Origin: Flavobacteriales bacterium
GTDB taxonomy: Bacteria; Bacteroidota; Bacteroidia; Flavobacteriales_D; Crocinitomicaceae
Direction: 5' to 3'
NCBI GenBank assembly: GCA_947476515.1
Contig: CANJQZ010000006.1
Coordinates: 1-23,806 of the forward strand
DNA: 23,806 nucleotides
Shown here: piece after piece, positions 8,668 to 16,992 of the stretch
How positions within the stretch are numbered: the first letter of the stretch is position 1
How the letters are laid out: every line of letters begins with the position of its first letter
Program-made: the position numbers and the translations under genes
Notes under the pieces: model-generated
Databases searched by the model: none
The model's input: only the letters and a program-made list of their open reading frames with translations
Told to the model about the DNA's origin: nothing

Positions 8668-9822
8668 TTACTTTTTTGCTTTATTATTTTTTTTGTAATC
8701 AAATCTTTTTGATTCATAAGGATAAAAATCGGCAAGTTCACCTGAGTAGTAAAACTCAAAAGCGACTGATCCAAAAGTAAAGGACTTATCTCCAACATTA
8801 AATACAGACCCTCCTACTCCAGGATTTTTTTTAGGTACAGATTTATAAAAACCTAAATTAAAAAGTGACGCTAGAATTTCAGGGCGCTCGTCAATTGGGA
8901 ATCCTGCTCTTTGCCATTGCATTTTGATTTGTTTTACAAATAGCGCAGCATACAAATAAGAATAATAATGATTTTTTAACTGTACCAATCTACTTATTCG
9001 CAAGGAAAGCGTGTCGTTTAGCTTGTTTTTATAATCGGTAATCGTATCATAATCCAATAAATTTTCATAAGATTTACCTAGATAATAAGGAGAGCTTTTG
9101 TCTTTTAAATAATGTTCAATGGCTGCAGCAGTACTTTCCTTAATGCCTGTGACACCATAGGATGAATTGGTTTCTAGAGCTAAGGTTCTTAATGGAGCAA
9201 TAAGTCCTTTAAATCGTTCTCGACGAGAATTAAATAATCTAATTTGTTCACCAACCAAACATGTGACAATTACACGAGCTTCTACGCCTGTTACTTCTGC
9301 AGCAGAATCAATATATTCTTTGTCTTTGATGAGTGCCAATCTAAAATGTTTCCATTCTGCGATATTCATCCAGTTATAAATACTTAGAGCAGTAGAAGGA
9401 TCATTCGATTTCTTTAATTTTATTTTTAATTTTTTGAGTTCTCCCTGATAAATTTGATTTTTCATCATCTGAAGATCAAAAGCATCTAACATTTTCATAA
9501 CAATAAACTCATCTTTATTTTTAGACCAGACATTAAGAATAATCTGGGCATTTTTAGGATAAAAATCATTTATCAGCATAATTCGCTGCAAGGAGGCATA
9601 ATGGTTTCTAATCATTTGCGCACTATCAACACGATAAGATTGATTGTATTTATCGTTTATACCTTGGAAATATCTATTGTTTACATCTAAGCGACCTGAA
9701 TCACGCGTCCATTGGAACTTCATTGCTAGATAAGAAAAAGTCAAAAACGCACCAATTACAGCAAAACTATATATAGATATCCGAAAAGGTACTTTAAACC
9801 ATTTATTATTAAACACTTGCAT
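8668..9822 (-). CDS. Membrane-anchored protein with lytic-transglycosylase-like (lysozyme fold) features
   Basis: This 384-residue protein has one N-terminal membrane anchor (about residues 12-34, SIYSFAVIGAFLTFSYLAM) and a basic C-terminal tail (KKNNKAKK). The middle has weak lysozyme-fold features: a candidate catalytic Glu E192 in TCLVGEQIRLF after a helix (VTGVEARVI), the segment SSYGVTGIKESTAAAIEHYL (220-239), which resembles the G-x-x-Q-I/TA motif of soluble transglycosylases, and LASLFNLGFY (318-326), which resembles the N-x-G motif. A closing aromatic patch (FEFYYSGELADFYPYE) follows. No exact family comes to mind, though DUF1402-like proteins share the pattern. If correct, it would cut or sense peptidoglycan in the periplasm. 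It stands alone, divergent from the TPR-PD40 gene. Confidence 0.6.
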   Translation of the reverse strand: MQVFNNKWFKVPFRISIYSFAVIGAFLTFSYLAMKFQWTRDSGRLDVNNRYFQGINDKYNQSYRVDSAQMIRNHYASLQRIMLINDFYPKNAQIILNVWSKNKDEFIVMKMLDAFDLQMMKNQIYQGELKKLKIKLKKSNDPSTALSIYNWMNIAEWKHFRLALIKDKEYIDSAAEVTGVEARVIVTCLVGEQIRLFNSRRERFKGLIAPLRTLALETNSSYGVTGIKESTAAAIEHYLKDKSSPYYLGKSYENLLDYDTITDYKNKLNDTLSLRISRLVQLKNHYYSYLYAALFVKQIKMQWQRAGFPIDERPEILASLFNLGFYKSVPKKNPGVGGSVFNVGDKSFTFGSVAFEFYYSGELADFYPYESKRFDYKKNNKAKK

Positions 9823-9836
9823 TTAAAAAATTTGAG

Positions 9837-9867
9837 TAAAGATATGCTATATAAAAGAGAACGCAAA
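9837..9867 (-). promoter_or_regulatory. Promoter of the lysozyme-like gene
   Basis: On the minus strand TTTG (9867-9864) is followed after 19 nt by TATCTTTA (9844-9837), one mismatch from TAnnTTTG. The predicted start site would give a leader of about 9 nt. The two-part match at the right spacing supports it. Confidence 0.45.
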
Positions 9868-9951
9868 AAAAGGGACTTTTCAACCTTCGAGTGCTAACAA
9901 TTAAGCAAATAAATTTAAGGTAAGTCAATCCATTTTATTAATTTCGAAACT

Positions 9952-11319
9952 ATGAAAAAGATAACTGCACTCTTACTTTTGACTCTTTGTTTTGTTGGTG
10001 TACGGACAAGCTATAGTCAAAAAATTAATTTGCTTGATAAAGCGGGAATCAACCAACTGTTAAATACAGGAATTGATTTATATAACCAAGGTCGTTTAAA
10101 TGATGCTGTTTCGATTTTGAAAAAAGCTGAAATAATAGACACAGCGAATTGGAAGGTTTTGTATTGGTTGGGCATGTCTTTTTACGATTTATCTAGTTAT
10201 TATACAGCAGAAGAATGTGCTGTAAAGGCCAATGAAATTTTAACGCGAACTGAAGAGCATGATGTTGCTTTAATTGAATTATTAGGGAATATAAATCACC
10301 GATTAGGGAATGTGGATATTGCCGCAAATTATTTTAAGCAAGCAGCTGAAATGATGGGTAAGAAAACTGCAATGGATGCGGGTATCCCAATTTTAATCGA
10401 TGCCTGTGAGTTAAGTTTAAAAGATACAAAAGAGGGAAGGAAAAATAAGCGTAGAATTCTTGCTGATGAAATTAATACTGTTGATGAGGAATATGCTCCT
10501 ATTTTAATAAATGGAGGTAAGGACTTATTTTTTACTGCTAGAAAACCTGAAACCACAGGAAATAACATTAATCCCGATGATCAGCGTTATTTTGAAGACA
10601 TGTACCATGCAAGATGGGACTCCATTTCATCCACCTGGAAAATAGACAATACTACTTTTACCGAATGGAATACTAATGGATTTGATGCCTTGACTTACTT
10701 AAATGAAAATGGTTTATATGGTTTATGTACTATTAATACTTCAGCGACTGAAAAGACAACTAAAAGTTCAGATATTTTTGAAATTATCGCTGAGCAACCG
10801 CTAAAATGGTCTTCAATGGACATCATTAAAAACAAAAGTATCAATACAGATTTTTTTGAGGGCGCTGCTAGTTTAGCGCATGTTTCAGACAATGAACAAA
10901 AAATGATATTTGTAAGTGACCGAAAAGGTGATGTTTCTGGAACAGATCTTTATAGTGTTCTGCGCACAGATGAAGTATGGAAAAATGCAGAACGATTACC
11001 AAAAGAAATTAATAGCTTAGGAGACGAAACAACTCCATACATCACCGAGGATGGTAAATTCCTTTTTTTTAGCAGTAAAGGACTTCCAGGCTATGGCGGC
11101 TATGATGTTTTTTATTCTCAATGGATTGATGACAAATGGTCAGCTCCTATTAACTTAGGCATAGAGGTAAATAGTGTAAATGATGATACTCATTTTCAAA
11201 TAAACACAAATAATAATAAATGCGCTCTCGCATCAATGGCTGCTCGTGGAGATTATTTTAGCTATGACTTATTTCAATTAGACATGACTGGATTAAATTT
11301 TCCGTTCCTTAAAAAATGA
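9952..11319 (+). CDS. Periplasmic TPR + PD40 (WD40-like) protein without an OmpA domain
   Basis: This 455-residue secreted protein has a type I signal peptide (1-23, ending SYSQ), then about three TPR-like helical repeats (31-137, for example LYNQGRLNDAVSILKKAEIID), then a PD40/WD40-like propeller (about 165-455) with blades such as KMIFVSDRKG, GTDLYSV, KFLFFSSKGLPGYGGYDVFYS. In Bacteroidota this domain order usually continues into an OmpA-like peptidoglycan-binding domain, as in PorE-type T9SS proteins; here the protein ends right after the propeller with LNFPFLKK. It is likely a periplasmic scaffold, perhaps binding an OmpA partner. A box with one mismatch (TAATTTCG, 9939-9946) lies just before the ATG. 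The DUF4139 gene follows after 51 nt, probably on one transcript. Confidence 0.8.
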   Translation: MKKITALLLLTLCFVGVRTSYSQKINLLDKAGINQLLNTGIDLYNQGRLNDAVSILKKAEIIDTANWKVLYWLGMSFYDLSSYYTAEECAVKANEILTRTEEHDVALIELLGNINHRLGNVDIAANYFKQAAEMMGKKTAMDAGIPILIDACELSLKDTKEGRKNKRRILADEINTVDEEYAPILINGGKDLFFTARKPETTGNNINPDDQRYFEDMYHARWDSISSTWKIDNTTFTEWNTNGFDALTYLNENGLYGLCTINTSATEKTTKSSDIFEIIAEQPLKWSSMDIIKNKSINTDFFEGAASLAHVSDNEQKMIFVSDRKGDVSGTDLYSVLRTDEVWKNAERLPKEINSLGDETTPYITEDGKFLFFSSKGLPGYGGYDVFYSQWIDDKWSAPINLGIEVNSVNDDTHFQINTNNNKCALASMAARGDYFSYDLFQLDMTGLNFPFLKK

Positions 11320-11370
11320 ACCATTTTTATTGAGTAATGTAATAAATATGTATCCCAATAAAATTAACTT

Positions 11371-13389
11371 ATGAAATCGATTGTATTATTTATTCTTGCT
11401 GTATTCTTCGCAACAACTAATTTCTCTCAAAAAGAAGTGCCCCTTAGTCCAAATTTAAAGCAGGCTACTGTTTTTTTTACAGGAGTGCAATTGCAACATG
11501 AGAATCAAGTGAGCTTAAAACCTGGTAAACAAGAAGTAGTACTTCAAAGACTAACCGATTATTTAGATCCCAATACGGTTCAAGTAAAGGCTACAGGTGA
11601 CTTAACTATTTTATCTGTTCGAACGAGAAAGAATTTTGAGGATTTACGCATTAATAATGAGGATATCAAAGCAATAAATGCAAAGAAAAAACTATTAGAA
11701 ATACAACACAATGACCTGATTGATGAATATACGATTTTAGAATTGGATAGGAATTTAATAATGCAAAACAGGAATCTAAAGGGTAATGACCAAGGAATGA
11801 AAATGATTGAATTGAAGGAAGCATATACTTTCATGCACAATAAAATAACAGAAATCACGACCCGTCAAACCGCGATTTATAGCCTATTAGAAGATATTGA
11901 AAAGAAGAAAAATCTTTTAGAACAAGAGATAATAAGTCAACGAAGTAAGCCTGTAATTAATTACACTGAAATAATAATTGAAATTGATGTTCAGAAAACG
12001 ACAGAAGCAAATTTTATTGTGAATTATATATCACCTCGCGCTACCTGGAAGCCCTATTATGATATGCGAAGTGAAGGAATTGGCAAGCCTGTGCGCCTTG
12101 AAGCAAAAGCGAATGTAAGTCAAACAACCGGCATTGAGTGGAAAGATATTGATTTGATTCTTTCAACGAACGACCCTTATCAGAATGCAACCGAAGCTAA
12201 AATTAATCCTTGGTATATTACTTACAATAATTATCCTACACCAAAAACGATTACTTCAAGAAATATTCCACAAGTAGATTATTCAGGAGAAACTTTAAGA
12301 GGAGAAATTATTGATGCCAGTACAGGTGAGTCATTGGCGTTCACAAAAATAACCTTCCCGGGATTCACTGGCGGAACAGTTTCCAATGAAGAAGGGAAAT
12401 TTGAAGTGGTGATTCCTAAAGATGCCAAAATTGCATTGGCAAGTTTCGTTGGTTATACTGATGTGCAGTTAACCATTAACGCTCCTTACTTGAAGTTTTT
12501 CATGAAACCTAATGAATTAAATTTGGAAGAAGTGACTGTTTCTGTGAATCAATCCATCAATGGAGCCTTAAGTTTTAATAGTGTACCAACTGCTTCTTAT
12601 ATGGGTACTTATACACTTAACGCTTCAGATTTGGTGGTATCAGAAGATGACAAAGCAATGGAATGGAAGTCAACTGGAAAAACAAGATTCAGACGCTCCT
12701 CAGCTCCCATGATGGATGAAATGTCTAAATCAGCAAACAAGGCTTGGGCACCTACTGTAACTACTATTACAGAGAAAAAAGACATTAGAGTTGAATACAG
12801 AATTCTATCAAAAATGTCGATTCCAACAGATGGAATGGATCACCGAGTAAACATAGCAAGCTATGATTTACCGGCCAACTATGAATATCATTGTATTCCA
12901 AAAATTGATCCTAGTGTTTATCTTTCTGCCCAAGTAAATGGATGGGAGAAGTTGAACTTATTGAGTGGAAGTTCTAATATTTATTTTGACGGCACCTTCA
13001 TGGGAAGCTCTTATTTAGATGTAAACACAACTAAGGATACGCTTTCTTTCTCTTTTGGAAAGGATAGTAAAATGGTGGTTGAACGAACGAAAATTAAAGA
13101 GAAGAACAAGACCAAAATTATGGGTGCTAGACAAAAATCTGATGTTGCATGGGAAATAAAAATTAAGAATAATGGCGCTGCCAATATACCTGTGATTATT
13201 TTGGATCAATTTCCATTAACCACTAATGCAGATATTAAAATTAAAAACGGAGAATTATTGGACGGAAAAGTAAACGATAAAACCGGAATAATTACCTGGG
13301 AATTTATGCAAGGCATAAGCGGAAGTAAATCAGTGTTTTTTGATTATTCTATTGACTCACAGTATGGAATTCCATTATACTTAGAATAG
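11371..13389 (+). CDS. DUF4139 (MuiA-like) protein with inserted carboxypeptidase-regulatory-like domain
   Basis: This 672-residue secreted protein has a signal peptide (1-20, ending NFSQ), an N-terminal DUF4140 domain (about 28-127, ATVFFTGVQLQ to LDPNTVQV), a coiled coil (about 95-190) and a DUF4139 domain that begins near 200 (VNYISPRATWKPYYDMR) and resumes to the end. A beta-sandwich of the carboxypeptidase-D-regulatory-like type is inserted at about 308-390 (LRGEIIDASTGE, SNEEGKFEVVIPK, VGYTDVQL, LNLEEVTV). The DUF4139 family includes the mucoidy inhibitor A group; its biochemical role is unknown. Such inserted domains are common in surface proteins of this phylum and may bind glycan or peptide. 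It lies 51 nt after the TPR-PD40 gene and is convergent with the PorP gene. Confidence 0.85.
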   Translation: MKSIVLFILAVFFATTNFSQKEVPLSPNLKQATVFFTGVQLQHENQVSLKPGKQEVVLQRLTDYLDPNTVQVKATGDLTILSVRTRKNFEDLRINNEDIKAINAKKKLLEIQHNDLIDEYTILELDRNLIMQNRNLKGNDQGMKMIELKEAYTFMHNKITEITTRQTAIYSLLEDIEKKKNLLEQEIISQRSKPVINYTEIIIEIDVQKTTEANFIVNYISPRATWKPYYDMRSEGIGKPVRLEAKANVSQTTGIEWKDIDLILSTNDPYQNATEAKINPWYITYNNYPTPKTITSRNIPQVDYSGETLRGEIIDASTGESLAFTKITFPGFTGGTVSNEEGKFEVVIPKDAKIALASFVGYTDVQLTINAPYLKFFMKPNELNLEEVTVSVNQSINGALSFNSVPTASYMGTYTLNASDLVVSEDDKAMEWKSTGKTRFRRSSAPMMDEMSKSANKAWAPTVTTITEKKDIRVEYRILSKMSIPTDGMDHRVNIASYDLPANYEYHCIPKIDPSVYLSAQVNGWEKLNLLSGSSNIYFDGTFMGSSYLDVNTTKDTLSFSFGKDSKMVVERTKIKEKNKTKIMGARQKSDVAWEIKIKNNGAANIPVIILDQFPLTTNADIKIKNGELLDGKVNDKTGIITWEFMQGISGSKSVFFDYSIDSQYGIPLYLE

Positions 13390-13439
13390 GAATGTCGATG
13401 ATGTACTATAAAGAAAAAGTATTTAAACAACAGAATGAA

Positions 13440-14486
13440 TTAAAGTCTTCCTGATCCTTTGAATTTAGTCACATTATACCTTAAAAAGACTTCCATTCCT
13501 CCTTTAAAATTAGTGACAGTTGATAATCTTGAGATATTAATGTCATATGCGAATCCTCCCGAAACAGGTCCCCATTCAATCATAGCTTTTAATATCATCG
13601 CATCTTTAAATCTGGTAAAAAGACCTAAATAAAAGGAATGCTCTTTGACAATTCCTGTAATCCTCGACTCATTTCTTAGAAATTGCTTATAATAGAATCC
13701 TGCCAAAATTTCATTCGAAGTCTTTTGTCGTGAATAATAAATCCCTGGTAAGAATGCGCCATTTGAAGAAGGTAAACCTATGTTGGCATTTGCAAAAACG
13801 CTATAACGAATAGGAAGGTGCTGTATAGAAGAATTATAAAAAGAATAGATAGGTCTATTGAGGTGGGTCGCTGAAACACCTACATTAAAAACCTTATCTG
13901 CTTTATCAACAATGAAGGCATTTTTTGTTCTGTAAGAATATAGCATGCCAGCACCCATGTCAAAATAAGAAAAATTTTGGTTGTAAAAAGATTCTCCACT
14001 CGCCAACAATGGATTGTATACCATACCATCATATTGTGTACCCCACTGCCCTGCATTTGGATTTGCTGAACAGGTTCCAAATCCGGAGGAAATGCCGACG
14101 CCTAAACGACTTGCCTTATTCAACATCAATTGATAAGCAAGACTTATATTGACCATAGTTTGGGTAAAATTAGCATCACCCATTTTATCATTATAAAAAT
14201 TTAATCCACCACCGAAAATACCTTTCCTATCTTTAATCCCTTCAGTGAAACGACCATCAATAGAGGCGGCCATTGTTTGATAAGGAGCAGTAAAGCTACC
14301 ATATTGTGATCTAAAATTAGTTATTCCTTGAAATGCAGAATTAGCACCTGCTAAAGCAGGATTTAGAGTTAATGGAGAAAACTCAGCTTGTGAAAAGTGT
14401 ACATCCTGAGCATTTGAATTACCTCCTACAAGACAAGACCATAAAAACAGAAAGCACACTAAAGAATATTTTTTTGTTGTATTCAT
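13440..14486 (-). CDS. PorP/SprF family type IX secretion membrane protein
   Basis: This 348-residue outer-membrane protein of the PorP/SprF family has a signal peptide (1-27, GGNSNAQ), the family opening DVHFSQAEFSPLTLNPALAGA, many beta strands (RSQYGSF, IYYSRQKTSNEILAGFYYKQF) and a C-terminal strand-like end (EVFLRYNVTKFKGSGRL). These proteins assist secretion or surface attachment of a partner carrying a type B C-terminal domain. The partner gene lies directly upstream: its TAA is followed immediately by this ATG, so the two are translated from one RNA. F. johnsoniae pairs such as SprF and SprB follow the same logic. The call is strong from sequence and context. Confidence 0.93.
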   Translation of the reverse strand: MNTTKKYSLVCFLFLWSCLVGGNSNAQDVHFSQAEFSPLTLNPALAGANSAFQGITNFRSQYGSFTAPYQTMAASIDGRFTEGIKDRKGIFGGGLNFYNDKMGDANFTQTMVNISLAYQLMLNKASRLGVGISSGFGTCSANPNAGQWGTQYDGMVYNPLLASGESFYNQNFSYFDMGAGMLYSYRTKNAFIVDKADKVFNVGVSATHLNRPIYSFYNSSIQHLPIRYSVFANANIGLPSSNGAFLPGIYYSRQKTSNEILAGFYYKQFLRNESRITGIVKEHSFYLGLFTRFKDAMILKAMIEWGPVSGGFAYDINISRLSTVTNFKGGMEVFLRYNVTKFKGSGRL

Positions 14487-16820
14487 TTATCTAACTAAAG
14501 TTGAGCTACCACTCTTGTTAATAATCACATCCTCATAAGTTAAAACGCTTAATTTATAAACGAAATTACCATTTGGCAAAGGTTTTCCTTTATAGTTTCC
14601 ATCCCAACCATTATCTACTTCAGACGATTGAAAAACTTTTTCTCCCCACCTATCATAGATAACAAATTCTATTTTCTTAATACACTCTGCCCTACAAAAA
14701 ACTTTTAAAGTATTATTGCTTTCTGGGCCGACACCATTAGGCGAAAACATGGTGGGTACATATAAATCTCCACACAAAAGCTTGACTTCAACAAAAATAG
14801 AATCTAGTCCAATACAACCATTTGCATCAATTGCAGAAACATAATAGGTAGTTGATGAGTCAGGGCTCGCAATAGGATTGTCACATGTCAAACAACTCAA
14901 ACCAACAGCGGGAGACCAGGTATAATTAACCCCTCCTGTAACCAATAAATTTACTGAGAATGTTGGATTAACAACAGTTGTTGGTGGTGTTGCAATCAAG
15001 ACCATTGAATCAATTATTCCAATAGTATAATTTAAAGTGTCTGAACATAAATTCCCATCTGCAACAACAACTTGATAAGAACCGGCATTTAGATCCCCTA
15101 AACTATCTAAGGCACTTGTAACAGGTGACCAAGAATATACATAGGGAAGTGTTCCACCTGAAACTTGTGTGGAGATAGTTCCTAAAACACCTGTAGCACA
15201 ATTAATTGGAGTTGAATTCCCGGAAAAGATCAATGGTGTTGGTTCGGTAATGGTAAAACTTTGAATAACAATACAATTAGCAGCATCTGCAACAATAACA
15301 TTATAAGTTCCAATTGGCAAATTACTTGCCGTATCATTTATCCCACCAACCGGAGTCCAATTGTAAGAAAAAGGAGCTGTTCCGCCACTTACTACTGATA
15401 CCGCAGCTTCTCCATCATTAAATCCATTACATGAAATATTAGAAACATAATTTAATACAATAACTGGCGCTACGGGCGTTGGGTTTACGGTGTAAGAAGT
15501 GGAACTTATGGAAGAGCAATTGATACTACCATCTAATACAGTAATCGTATAATTACCTCCTAAAATTGAATTAAAATTTGGACTGGTTTGAAAATTTACG
15601 CCATCAATACTATAAGAATAGTTTGGTCCTGTTGGAAACATTACGGTAATCTTACCCAAAGGAATTGCGCAAGTCGGTTGAGTAATAGAAGCTACAGGTG
15701 TTGCTGGAGCCAATGGAGGATTATTTAATACCGCAGAGGAAGAAGACATCGAAGTACAACCTTGAAAATTTGTAACTGTAAATGAATAGGTTCCGGGAGA
15801 AAGGCCATTAAACAAAACGGAAGGACCAGTGCTGCTTATAGATATGCCACCAGGAGTAGCCGTAACCGTCCAATTCGATGCCGGTAAATTTGTAATATTA
15901 ATAGAGCCTGTTGCATTTAAACAGGTGGTTTGAGTTAAGGCACCAATAACTGGAGGAGATGGAGTTGTTGGCAAAACTATCGTCGCTTGCGCCGATGCTG
16001 AGGAAGTGCAACCATTTTGATTTGGTGTTACCGTAAAAGTATAGGTTCCTACAGGCAGAAAAGTAAAAATAAATGTAGGCCCAGAAGAAGGAAGTGTAAT
16101 TGGAGCAGCTCCACTAGCTGGTGTTGCAACAACTGTGTAAGTATAAAGTGAAGGCAATCCAGAAAGTGCAACATCACCAGTTGGAATTATACATGTTGGT
16201 TGGGTGATCGCTCCTATGATGGGTGCGCTTGGTGGCACTGGTATTGGATTCATAGTAACAGATGCTGAAGTGCCAGATATACAACCAGTTAATGAATTAG
16301 CCAAGACAAATGAATTTGTAGAGCCTGCTGGAACACCATTTAATGTGCCATGTAAACCAGTTCCAGACAAGCTTAAACCTGTTGGAACGGAAGATATCAG
16401 CCAAGTACCAGCCGATGGAAGTGTAAAATAAACAATTCCTCCTCCATTGATACAGGTAGGTTGTGTTATAGAATCAATAACAGGTGTACTAGGATTACTT
16501 GGAATGGAATTGATTGTAACAATTATTGAAGCACTACAACCATTAACATCGTTATAACTAATGGTGTATGTTTGACTAGGTGCTAATCCTGAAATAGTAT
16601 ATGTTGTAGTATTTCCTGTATAAACTGCACCACCGGGATTCACTGTTAGGGTCCAATTGTTAAGTGTTAAACCTGATAAAGCAATGGTTCCTGTTGGGTT
16701 GATGCAAGTAGGGTGGGTAATAGTAGCCGCAAGAACAACAGGTGTAGTACAAATAGAGAATGTATAGTGAGATACAAAGGCTAAAATAAAAAGAATACTA
16801 AATCGTAATTTCAAATGCAT
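14487..16820 (-). CDS. T9SS-secreted repeat protein (SprB-like repeats, type B gliding-motility C-terminal domain)
   Basis: This 777-residue surface protein has a signal peptide (1-22), five related repeats of 84-90 residues, two SprB-like repeats (about 463-530, SCNGFNDGEAAVSVVSGG, and 537-600), a linker (about 605-680), and a C-terminal domain of the gliding-motility-associated/T9SS type B kind (about 683-777: CGDLYVPTMFSPNG, FVIYDRWGEKVFQS, GWDGNYKGKPLPNGNFVYKL, ending STLVR). The C-terminal domain directs passage through the type IX machine. The repeats probably make beta-sandwich stalks with paired cysteines. The adjacent PorP gene abuts the stop. Adhesion or gliding are the usual roles of this class; which applies here is unknown. 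Confidence 0.9.
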   Translation of the reverse strand: MHLKLRFSILFILAFVSHYTFSICTTPVVLAATITHPTCINPTGTIALSGLTLNNWTLTVNPGGAVYTGNTTTYTISGLAPSQTYTISYNDVNGCSASIIVTINSIPSNPSTPVIDSITQPTCINGGGIVYFTLPSAGTWLISSVPTGLSLSGTGLHGTLNGVPAGSTNSFVLANSLTGCISGTSASVTMNPIPVPPSAPIIGAITQPTCIIPTGDVALSGLPSLYTYTVVATPASGAAPITLPSSGPTFIFTFLPVGTYTFTVTPNQNGCTSSASAQATIVLPTTPSPPVIGALTQTTCLNATGSINITNLPASNWTVTATPGGISISSTGPSVLFNGLSPGTYSFTVTNFQGCTSMSSSSAVLNNPPLAPATPVASITQPTCAIPLGKITVMFPTGPNYSYSIDGVNFQTSPNFNSILGGNYTITVLDGSINCSSISSTSYTVNPTPVAPVIVLNYVSNISCNGFNDGEAAVSVVSGGTAPFSYNWTPVGGINDTASNLPIGTYNVIVADAANCIVIQSFTITEPTPLIFSGNSTPINCATGVLGTISTQVSGGTLPYVYSWSPVTSALDSLGDLNAGSYQVVVADGNLCSDTLNYTIGIIDSMVLIATPPTTVVNPTFSVNLLVTGGVNYTWSPAVGLSCLTCDNPIASPDSSTTYYVSAIDANGCIGLDSIFVEVKLLCGDLYVPTMFSPNGVGPESNNTLKVFCRAECIKKIEFVIYDRWGEKVFQSSEVDNGWDGNYKGKPLPNGNFVYKLSVLTYEDVIINKSGSSTLVR
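15471..16724 (-). repeat. Five tandem repeats of 84-90 residues in the T9SS cargo, with a Cys pair in each
   Basis: Each unit opens with a variant of SITQPTC at residues 33, 117, 204, 294 and 378 (spacings 84, 87, 90, 84) and has a second Cys near its end, C95 (NGC), C180 (TGC), C271 (NGC), C355 (QGC) and C435 (INC). The units diverge in the middle, and no DNA-level tandem identity is obvious. A disulfide within each unit is an inference. Confidence 0.8.
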
Positions 16821-16894
16821 AATTTTAATCTCTGAGTATTACTTACTATGTTGTTGTAAAGTTACATTTTTTAGTTAAAAAAGTAAAGTCTCCT

Positions 16895-16933
16895 GCAACT
16901 AATTGTTGACGAAATAATAAAAAAACTAGTTGC
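16895..16933. promoter_or_regulatory. Inverted repeat in the cargo/truA divergent region
   Basis: GCAACTA (16895-16901) and TAGTTGC (16927-16933) are perfect inverted copies; with one mismatch the arms extend to 10 bases. The arms lie in the 172-nt gap between two divergent genes and could be a regulator site or a hairpin in a leader. The rest of this gap has no open gene and is very AT-rich. Confidence 0.3.
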
Positions 16934-16949
16934 TATTCTAAATAAAATC

Positions 16950-16984
16950 TTTGCTAGTAGTTTCAAATTAATTATCAATCTTTG
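16950..16984 (+). promoter_or_regulatory. Tentative truA promoter
   Basis: TTTG (16950-16953) and AATCTTTG (16977-16984, one mismatch from TAnnTTTG) are 23 nt apart, at the long end of the allowed range. The start of RNA would fall almost on the ATG at 16993. Confidence 0.25.
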
Positions 16985-16992
16985 CATCTACT

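Noticed and set aside
11325..11363. Inverted repeat TTTTATTG / CAATAAAA between the PD40 and DUF4139 genes
   Set aside because: Mostly A-T, with a 23-nt loop and no U-tract, in a 51-nt gap between co-directional genes; it is likely chance in AT-rich DNA.
16204..16431. Plus-strand open frame of 75 codons
   Set aside because: It is antisense to the repeat region of the T9SS cargo and its sequence only mirrors the repeats.
15471..16724. CRISPR-like or satellite repeats
   Set aside because: The repeats are at protein level with 84-90-residue period and diverged DNA; no short identical repeats with unique spacers are seen.
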